This document shows, in pieces, positions 56,203 to 64,000 of a stretch of DNA of 64,000 nucleotides. Under the pieces are notes generated by a model. That model did no database searches. It saw nothing but the letters and a program-made list of their open reading frames with translations, and had not been told where the DNA came from. The stretch spans positions 1 to 64,000 of the forward strand of contig NZ_JAFLJM010000022.1 in the NCBI RefSeq assembly GCF_017745675.1, read 5' to 3'. The first letter of the stretch is position 1, and each line of letters begins with the position of its first letter. The translations under genes were made by a program, and so were the position numbers. Source of the DNA: Alkalihalobacillus sp. BA299. GTDB lineage: Bacteria > Bacillota > Bacilli > Bacillales > Bacillaceae_F.

Positions 56203-57345
56203 ATGCAATTTGTAATTAATAGAGATCGATTCGTACATAGCGTTCAACATGTATCAAAAGCTGTATCTTCGCGAACAACAATTCCGATTTTAACGGGTAT
56301 AAAAATTGTTGCTACAAAAGAAGGTGTCACATTAACGGGAAGTGATTCAGATATTTCGATCGAAAGCTTTATTCCAACAGAAGAAAACGAAAAAATTTTA
56401 GTTGAAGTATTAGCCGAAGGAAGTATCGTTCTCCAAGCAAAATATTTTACAGAAATCGTTAAAAAACTACCGGATAATCAAATTGAAATCTCAGTTCAAG
56501 ACCAATTTGCGACAACGATTCGTTCAGGGTCTGCTGTTTTTAATTTGAATGGATTAGATCCTGAAGAGTATCCTCGATTACCACAAGTCGAAGAGCATCA
56601 TGTTTTTCGATTACCACAAGATTTATTAAAAAATATTATTCGACAAACAGGATTCGCAGTGTCCACTCAGGAAACACGACCGGTGTTGACAGGTGTAAAC
56701 TTAACAGTGGAAAATAGCGAGTTGACCTGTACTGCAACAGATAGCCATCGTCTAGCGTTAAGAAAAGCAAATGTAGAAACAACTAACAGTGATTTACATT
56801 TTGAAAATGTTGTAATTCCTGGGAAGAGCTTAAGTGAATTAAGTAAGGTGTTAGAAGATAGCGATGAGTTAATTGATGTTGTTGTTACTGAAAGTCAAGT
56901 ATTGTTTCGGTTAAAAAATTTATTGTTTTTCTCTAGGTTGTTAGACGGAAAGTACCCAGTAACCAAAAATATGATTCCGACCCATTCGAAAACTGAATTT
57001 AAAATTAACACAAAGCCATTTTTACAAACGTTAGAAAGAGCTTTGTTACTTTCAAGAGAAGGTAAAAATAATGTCATTAATTTAAAGACACTTGAAGAGA
57101 ATGAAATTGAAATTACATCAATTACACCAGAGATTGGGAAAGTTACAGAAAAAATAAAAAGTAACGGGTTAAACGGTGAGGAACTAAGAATTTCCTTTAA
57201 TGGTAAAAATGTTATAGATGCGTTGAAGGTTGTTGATAGTGAGGAGATTCATATTGTATTTACTGGAGCGATGAGTCCATTTGTAATCCGCCCGACAGAG
57301 CATGAATTAGCGCTTCATTTATTTTCACCTGTCAGAACGTATTAA
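56203..57345 (+). CDS. dnaN: DNA polymerase III beta sliding clamp
   Basis: Ring-shaped dimeric clamp that tethers polymerases to DNA. Three repeated clamp folds lie at about 1-125, 128-250 and 252-380; MQFVINRDRFVHSVQHVSKAV, RPVLTGVNLTVEN and DSHRLALRKAN are typical. The C-terminus ends SPVRTY (conserved SPVRT). 380 residues. AAGGTGATC precedes ATG 56203. Confidence 0.99.
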   Translation: MQFVINRDRFVHSVQHVSKAVSSRTTIPILTGIKIVATKEGVTLTGSDSDISIESFIPTEENEKILVEVLAEGSIVLQAKYFTEIVKKLPDNQIEISVQDQFATTIRSGSAVFNLNGLDPEEYPRLPQVEEHHVFRLPQDLLKNIIRQTGFAVSTQETRPVLTGVNLTVENSELTCTATDSHRLALRKANVETTNSDLHFENVVIPGKSLSELSKVLEDSDELIDVVVTESQVLFRLKNLLFFSRLLDGKYPVTKNMIPTHSKTEFKINTKPFLQTLERALLLSREGKNNVINLKTLEENEIEITSITPEIGKVTEKIKSNGLNGEELRISFNGKNVIDALKVVDSEEIHIVFTGAMSPFVIRPTEHELALHLFSPVRTY

Positions 57346-57440
57346 TGATGAACAGCTATTGGCGTTCTACTAATAGTTTAGTACAATAGAGATAAAGAAA
57401 CTTGATTACCCAAATAAAAAGTAAAGGGAAACGGATGAAT

Positions 57441-57472
57441 AACAGCAATTGCCGAAGAGATTGCTGTTTTAT
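57441..57472 (+). terminator. Terminator after dnaN
   Basis: AACAGCAAT / ATTGCTGTT stem with an about 11-base loop followed by TTATCTTT. It partly separates dnaA-dnaN from yaaA-recF. Confidence 0.75.
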
Positions 57473-57613
57473 CTTTGCGCTTGAAGAAAGTTAAAAATTT
57501 TTTAGAGAAATAAAGAAATATATTGACGTTTACCATTTTCTGTAGGAATTATTTTTTTCTAACTTTAAATTGCACTCTATGGTATTTAAAATCAAAGGAA
57601 GTGAGAGATCTCT

Positions 57614-57835
57614 ATGCCAAAAGAAATCGTCATTGATTCTGAATATATTACTTTAGGTCAACTACTTAAAGAAATTGGTGTAATTGATACGGGCGGTATG
57701 GCGAAATGGTTTTTATCAGAACATGAAGTTGTTGTAAACGACGAACTAGAAGGCCGCCGTGGGAAAAAATTATATAACAATGATCAAATCACTATTCCAA
57801 CAGTAGGTACGTTTAAGATAGTGACCGAACCTTAA
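57614..57835 (+). CDS. yaaA: S4-domain RNA-binding protein YaaA
   Basis: A 73-residue protein with an S4-type fold ([41 protein letters not shown]). It is the usual small gene between dnaN and recF and is believed to act in ribosome maturation. GGAAGTGAGAG precedes ATG 57614. It lies 13 bases before recF. Confidence 0.95.
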   Translation: MPKEIVIDSEYITLGQLLKEIGVIDTGGMAKWFLSEHEVVVNDELEGRRGKKLYNNDQITIPTVGTFKIVTEP

Positions 57836-57848
57836 GGGGGATTTCCCT

Positions 57849-58964
57849 TTGCACATAAAAGAACTCGCAGTAAAGAATTACCGTAATTATGAAAAGGTAC
57901 AATTAGCATTCGAAGATCAAGTGAATGTGATCTTAGGTGAAAATGCACAAGGTAAAACAAATTTAATTGAAGCGATCTATGTTTTAGCGATGGCTAAGTC
58001 ACATCGAACCGCTCGTGATAAAGAATTAATTTATTGGAATGAAGAGTTTGCAAAAATAGAAGGGAAGCTTGAAAAGCGAAATGGACCTTTTTCACTAGAT
58101 GTTATTATTTCTTCAAAAGGTAAAAAAGTAAAAATAAATAGTCTTGAGCAGCGGAAATTAAGTGAATACATCGGTGCTGCAAATGTCGTTATGTTTGCTC
58201 CTGAAGATTTAAATTTAGTAAAAGGTGCTCCTCAAGTGAGGAGACGTTTTATTGATATGGAAATTGGTCAGATTAACCCGCTTTATCTATTTCATTTAGG
58301 GAAGTACCAAAAAATTCTTCAACAACGAAATCACCTTCTAAAAGAGTTGCAAAAAAATAAAGGTAATAAAGTCATGCTAGATGTTTTAACGGCCCAGCTT
58401 ATATCTGAGGCTGTGAAAGTGATCGCAAAGCGTTTTGAATTTCTCGCATTACTTCAAACTTGGGCAGAAGAAATCCATAAGGAGATTAGTCGAGGAAAAG
58501 AAATGCTACTTCTCCAATATAAACCATCTATTAACGTATCAGAAAAGATGGAATTGTCGAAAATAGGAGAAGAACTCTATGTCGGATTTGAAAAAGTAAA
58601 AGAAAGAGAGATCCAAAGAGGTACAACTCTTGTTGGTCCACACCGCGATGATATTGGTTTTCTAGTAAATGAAATGGACGTCCAAACGTATGGTTCTCAA
58701 GGACAACAACGGACGACGGCATTGTCTGTTAAGTTAGCTGAAATCGAACTGATTCATTCAAAGGTTGGTGAATACCCTATTCTTCTGTTAGATGATGTCC
58801 TATCAGAATTAGATGATTATCGTCAATCTCATTTATTAAACACGATCCAAGGGAAAGTCCAAACGTTTGTAACGACAACGAGTGTTGATGGGATTGATCA
58901 TCAAACCTTAAAGCAAGCAGCCACATATCGTGTGTGTCAAGGTCAAGTAGAGAAGAAGAATTGA
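57849..58964 (+). CDS. recF: DNA replication and repair protein RecF
   Basis: SMC-like ATPase that helps load RecA at gaps. The Walker A is [18 protein letters not shown], and [14 protein letters not shown] precedes it. The ABC signature lies near [22 protein letters not shown], and Walker B is [21 protein letters not shown]. 371 residues. The start is TTG at 57849 after AAGGGGG. Confidence 0.98.
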   Translation: MHIKELAVKNYRNYEKVQLAFEDQVNVILGENAQGKTNLIEAIYVLAMAKSHRTARDKELIYWNEEFAKIEGKLEKRNGPFSLDVIISSKGKKVKINSLEQRKLSEYIGAANVVMFAPEDLNLVKGAPQVRRRFIDMEIGQINPLYLFHLGKYQKILQQRNHLLKELQKNKGNKVMLDVLTAQLISEAVKVIAKRFEFLALLQTWAEEIHKEISRGKEMLLLQYKPSINVSEKMELSKIGEELYVGFEKVKEREIQRGTTLVGPHRDDIGFLVNEMDVQTYGSQGQQRTTALSVKLAEIELIHSKVGEYPILLLDDVLSELDDYRQSHLLNTIQGKVQTFVTTTSVDGIDHQTLKQAATYRVCQGQVEKKN

Positions 58965-58973
58965 GGTGATCTT

Positions 58974-59237
58974 TTGTTTATTCATTTAGGTGGAGATACG
59001 GTTATTCGCTCCAAAGATGTTGTTGCGATATTAAATAGTGATATGAAAGAGTCTTCGGGAATAACAAAAGAGTTTATTAATGCACATTATAAAGCCAATT
59101 ACGTTATCCAAATTTCAGAAGAAATAACTAAATCGATTGTAATAACAAAAGAAAAGGTCTATTATTCCCCTATTTCTTCTGTAACTTTAAAGAGGAGAGC
59201 ACAAGTTGTTTCTGAGCTTGAAAGCTATGCGGATTAA
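58974..59237 (+). CDS. remB: Extracellular matrix regulator RemB (YaaB)
   Basis: An 87-residue protein starting MFIHLGGDTVIRSKDVVAI. It contains SVTLKRRAQVVSELESY. It matches YaaB/RemB, which with RemA activates matrix genes in B. subtilis. The start is TTG at 58974 after GAGGTG. It lies between recF and gyrB in the conserved order. Confidence 0.95.
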   Translation: MFIHLGGDTVIRSKDVVAILNSDMKESSGITKEFINAHYKANYVIQISEEITKSIVITKEKVYYSPISSVTLKRRAQVVSELESYAD

Positions 59238-59286
59238 TCGCTTAATAGTGACGGGGTAAAAATTGAACAGTGATATCCACTGATAA

Positions 59287-61221
<1,935 letters not shown>

Positions 61222-61262
61222 AAATTTACTCGGCTCGAAACGGATATATTGGAGGTTTCTAA

Positions 61263-63812
61263 ATGGAAGAACAGGACCGTTCAAGAGTTAAAGAAATAAA
61301 TATTAGTCAAGAAATGAAGTCATCATTTTTAGACTATGCGATGAGTGTTATCGTAAGTCGTGCGCTACCTGACGTTCGTGACGGATTAAAGCCTGTTCAT
61401 CGCAGAATTTTGTATGCGATGAATGAACTTGGAATGACGTCAGATAAAGCATATAAGAAATCAGCACGTATCGTCGGAGAGGTTATTGGTAAATACCACC
61501 CTCACGGCGATTCAGCTGTGTATGAAACAATGGTAAGAATGGCACAAAACTTTAGTTATCGCTATATGTTAATTGATGGCCATGGAAACTTCGGATCGGT
61601 TGATGGGGATGCAGCTGCAGCCATGCGTTATACCGAAGCAAGAATGTCGAAAATTTCAATGGAGCTTGTTCGTGATATCAACAAGGATACAATCGATTAT
61701 CAAGATAACTATGATGGCTCTGAAAGAGAACCGATTGTTTTACCATCACGCTTTCCAAATTTATTAGTCAACGGGACTTCAGGAATTGCTGTAGGAATGG
61801 CAACAAACATTCCACCACATCAACTTGGTGAAGTCATTGATGGAGTACTAGCGGTAAGCCGTGATCCTGAAATTAGTGTGGCTGAATTAATGGAATATAT
61901 ACCTGGACCGGATTTTCCAACAGGAGCAGAAATTGTTGGAATATCAGGAATTAGAAAAGCTTATCAAACTGGTAGAGGTTCAATTACATTACGAGCCAAG
62001 TCGCATATTGAAGAAATGCAAAATGGGAAACAGCGAATTATCGTAACGGAAATTCCTTATCAAGTAAATAAAGCGAAGCTTATAGAAAAAATAGCTGAAC
62101 TTGTACGTGATAAAAAGCTAGATGGAATTACGGATCTTCGTGATGAATCAGACCGTACAGGAATGAGGATTGTTATTGAAGTACGTCGTGATGCCAATGC
62201 CAATGTTTTATTAAATAATTTGTTTAAACAAACAGCCCTTCAGACAAGTTACGGTATAAATCTATTAGCGCTCGTTGAAGGACAGCCTAAAGTGTTAAAT
62301 TTAAAGGAATGTCTTTACCATTATTTAGAGCACCAAAAAGTGGTTATTCGACGCCGTACAGCATTTGAGCTACGAAAAGCTGAAGCCAGAGCTCATATTC
62401 TTGAAGGACTTCGTATTGCTTTAGATCATATCGATGAAATTATCTCGTTAATTCGTGGTTCACAAACGACAGAAATCGCACGAAATGGATTAATGGAACG
62501 ATTTGAATTAAGCTACGAACAAGCTCAAGCAATTCTTGATATGAGACTGCAACGCTTAACCGGTTTAGAACGAGATAAAATTGAGGCAGAATATGCTGAA
62601 CTCGTTCAACGTATTGCTGAATTAAAAGCAATATTAGCAGATGAAGAAAAAGTATTAGAAATTATTCGAGGAGAATTATTAGAAGTTAAAGAGAAATTTG
62701 ACGATGAAAGACGTACAGTTATATCGATTGGTGAAGAGTCATTTGAAGACGAAGATTTAATTCCACGTCAAAATATTGTTATTACCTTAACGCACAATGG
62801 CTACATCAAGCGACTTCCAATTTCGACATACCGTAGTCAAAAACGAGGCGGAAAAGGAATTCAAGGGATGGGTACAAACGATGATGATTTCGTTCAACAC
62901 TTATTTACGACGAACTCGCATCATACGATTCTCTTTTTTACGAATAAAGGTAAGGTATATCGTCTAAAAGGTTATGAAATCCCAGAGCTAGGAAGAACTG
63001 CGAAGGGCATACCTATTATAAACCTTTTACAAATTGAAAAAGATGAGTACATCAGTACAGTTATTCCTATTGAAGAATTCGATGATAAGCATAATCTATT
63101 CTTTATGACGAAGGAAGGAATTTGTAAACGATCACCACTTACTTATTTTGCAAATATTCGTAGAGGTGGATTATTTGCAATTAATTTACGTGATGAAGAT
63201 GAGTTATTGGGTGTACGATTAACGGATGGAAATCAAGAAATAATCATCGGTACGAAAAGCGGTTTGGCCATTCGTTTCCATGAAGATGACGTTCGTTTAA
63301 TGGGTCGAACAGCAACAGGTGTAAAAGGTATTACTCTATCTGAAGACGATCGTGTGGTCGGTATGGATATTATTGAAGCAGATCATGATGTACTTATTGT
63401 TACTGAAAATGGTTTTGGGAAACGTACAACGATTGACGATTACCGTATTCAACATCGCGGTGGTAAAGGGATTAAAACGTGTAACATTACAGATAAAAAT
63501 GGACCTGTTGTATCATTAACGGTTGTGTCAAACGATCACGATTTAATGATTATAACGACTGCTGGTATTATCATCCGTCTTCATGTAAGTGAAATTTCAC
63601 AAATGGGAAGAAATACTCAAGGAGTAACCCTCATACGTGTCGGGGATGAAGGTGAAGTTGCAACAGTTGCAAGAGTAGACATTAATGATGAAGACATTGA
63701 TGATCGTGATGATGACGATGGTCAAGAAGTTGTAAAGGTCGAGGAAATGACCGAAGAAGAAGAAGTATCAACGGAAGATAATATAGAAGGTGAAAAAGAA
63801 GATAAAGAATAA
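61263..63812 (+). CDS. gyrA: DNA gyrase subunit A
   Basis: Catalytic subunit that cleaves and rejoins DNA. The catalytic Tyr is Y123 in [12 protein letters not shown]. The quinolone-resistance region [12 protein letters not shown] keeps Ser84 and Glu88 (wild-type, sensitive form). The C-terminal beta-pinwheel has the GyrA box QKRGGKG (about residue 530) and several RTxxGV blades. An unusually long acidic tail of about 45 residues (rich in D and E) follows. 849 residues. GGAGG precedes the ATG. Confidence 0.99.
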   Translation: MEEQDRSRVKEINISQEMKSSFLDYAMSVIVSRALPDVRDGLKPVHRRILYAMNELGMTSDKAYKKSARIVGEVIGKYHPHGDSAVYETMVRMAQNFSYRYMLIDGHGNFGSVDGDAAAAMRYTEARMSKISMELVRDINKDTIDYQDNYDGSEREPIVLPSRFPNLLVNGTSGIAVGMATNIPPHQLGEVIDGVLAVSRDPEISVAELMEYIPGPDFPTGAEIVGISGIRKAYQTGRGSITLRAKSHIEEMQNGKQRIIVTEIPYQVNKAKLIEKIAELVRDKKLDGITDLRDESDRTGMRIVIEVRRDANANVLLNNLFKQTALQTSYGINLLALVEGQPKVLNLKECLYHYLEHQKVVIRRRTAFELRKAEARAHILEGLRIALDHIDEIISLIRGSQTTEIARNGLMERFELSYEQAQAILDMRLQRLTGLERDKIEAEYAELVQRIAELKAILADEEKVLEIIRGELLEVKEKFDDERRTVISIGEESFEDEDLIPRQNIVITLTHNGYIKRLPISTYRSQKRGGKGIQGMGTNDDDFVQHLFTTNSHHTILFFTNKGKVYRLKGYEIPELGRTAKGIPIINLLQIEKDEYISTVIPIEEFDDKHNLFFMTKEGICKRSPLTYFANIRRGGLFAINLRDEDELLGVRLTDGNQEIIIGTKSGLAIRFHEDDVRLMGRTATGVKGITLSEDDRVVGMDIIEADHDVLIVTENGFGKRTTIDDYRIQHRGGKGIKTCNITDKNGPVVSLTVVSNDHDLMIITTAGIIIRLHVSEISQMGRNTQGVTLIRVGDEGEVATVARVDINDEDIDDRDDDDGQEVVKVEEMTEEEEVSTEDNIEGEKEDKE

Positions 63813-63839
63813 AAAGAGAGGACTTCCTCTCTTTTTTTT
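63813..63839 (+). terminator. Terminator of gyrB-gyrA
   Basis: AAAGAGAGGA / TCCTCTCTTT stem with a two-base loop and eight T, directly after the gyrA stop. Confidence 0.9.
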
Positions 63840-63842
63840 GAA

Positions 63843-63955
63843 TCACGGCATATAGGCTACTGCATCTACATTTAAAGTTAGAATAAGGGTGTTTGCACCC
63901 ATTCGTGCTACTGCAAGCACCGATGAGAATAACGTCAAATTCAACAACTTGATAT
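63843..63955 (-). pseudogene. Decayed duplicate of the mnmG 5' end
   Basis: About 110 bases closely match 50068-50206, the start of mnmG. Over the first 75 aligned bases only about five differ. Roughly 27 bases, covering the GHAGCEA part of the FAD motif, are deleted, and the ATG region is mutated. The remaining minus-strand frame still reads EFDVILIGA. It is non-functional and lies downstream of gyrA in the opposite direction. Confidence 0.85.
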
Positions 63956-64000
63956 AAAGATAGACTACTTTTTACACATGACAAAAGAATTAATACTTTG
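63956..64000. other. Window end, no feature
   Basis: The last 45 bases show no gene or motif I can support. In B. subtilis an rRNA operon (rrnO) follows gyrA, but no rRNA sequence has begun here. Confidence 0.4.

Noticed and set aside
63840-64000. Start of an rRNA operon after gyrA
   Set aside because: Expected by analogy with B. subtilis, but the sequence is an mnmG fragment and no rRNA sequence appears before the window ends.

Overview
The window is the replication-origin region of a low-GC, endospore-forming member of the Bacillaceae. The evidence is the B. subtilis-type gene order: purA, trnY-like tRNAs, dnaB helicase, rplI, gdpP and yybS, then rpsR-ssb-rpsF-ychF, yyaC, spo0J-soj-noc, rsmG-mnmG-mnmE, jag-spoIIIJ-rnpA-rpmH, oriC, dnaA-dnaN-yaaA-recF-remB-gyrB-gyrA. 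A GerA-type germination operon, YyaC and SpoIIIJ point to sporulation. The species cannot be fixed from the sequence; the dispersed intergenic repeats remind me of alkaliphilic bacilli, which is only an impression.

Layout. (1) 1-9.4 kb is accessory: repeat and gene relics (SnoaL-like, EbsC/YbaK-like), an unknown membrane protein, a gerA-gerC-gerB operon, a GH15-like glycosidase, a 39-residue micro-ORF and an unknown 203-residue protein; most genes run head-on to replication. (2) 9.4-19.2 kb holds rlmH, a CxxH/CxxC mini-protein, htrC, the walRKHIJ cell-wall control operon and an M23 endopeptidase. A DnaA-box cluster lies between rlmH and htrC. (3) 19.5-20.2 kb has five tRNAs with a solitary 5S rRNA in their midst. 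(4) 20.5-29.1 kb carries purA with PurBoxes, dnaB, rplI, gdpP, yybS, an EamA transporter and a divergent Lrp/AsnC regulator. (5) 29.2-37.2 kb is a probable genomic island. It carries a TRAP transporter with a lyase/aldolase, ribokinase, dehydrogenase and LacI regulator, plus a group II intron relic and REP-like repeats. It is bounded by exact 24-bp direct repeats, one of which is the 3' end of rpsR. (6) 37.2-54.0 kb is core left-arm genes on the leading strand, with two parS sites. (7) 54.2-56.2 kb is a bipartite oriC flanking dnaA, including a DnaA-trio. (8) 56.2-64 kb is the right arm up to gyrA, followed by a decayed copy of the mnmG 5' end.

No wholly new multi-gene system is evident. The most interesting signals are structural: the rpsR-flanked island, the ectopic DnaA-box cluster and the 32-nt palindrome with abutting DnaA boxes, the solitary 5S gene, the stray mnmG fragment, a 20-bp-period tandem repeat, and two families of short interspersed elements.
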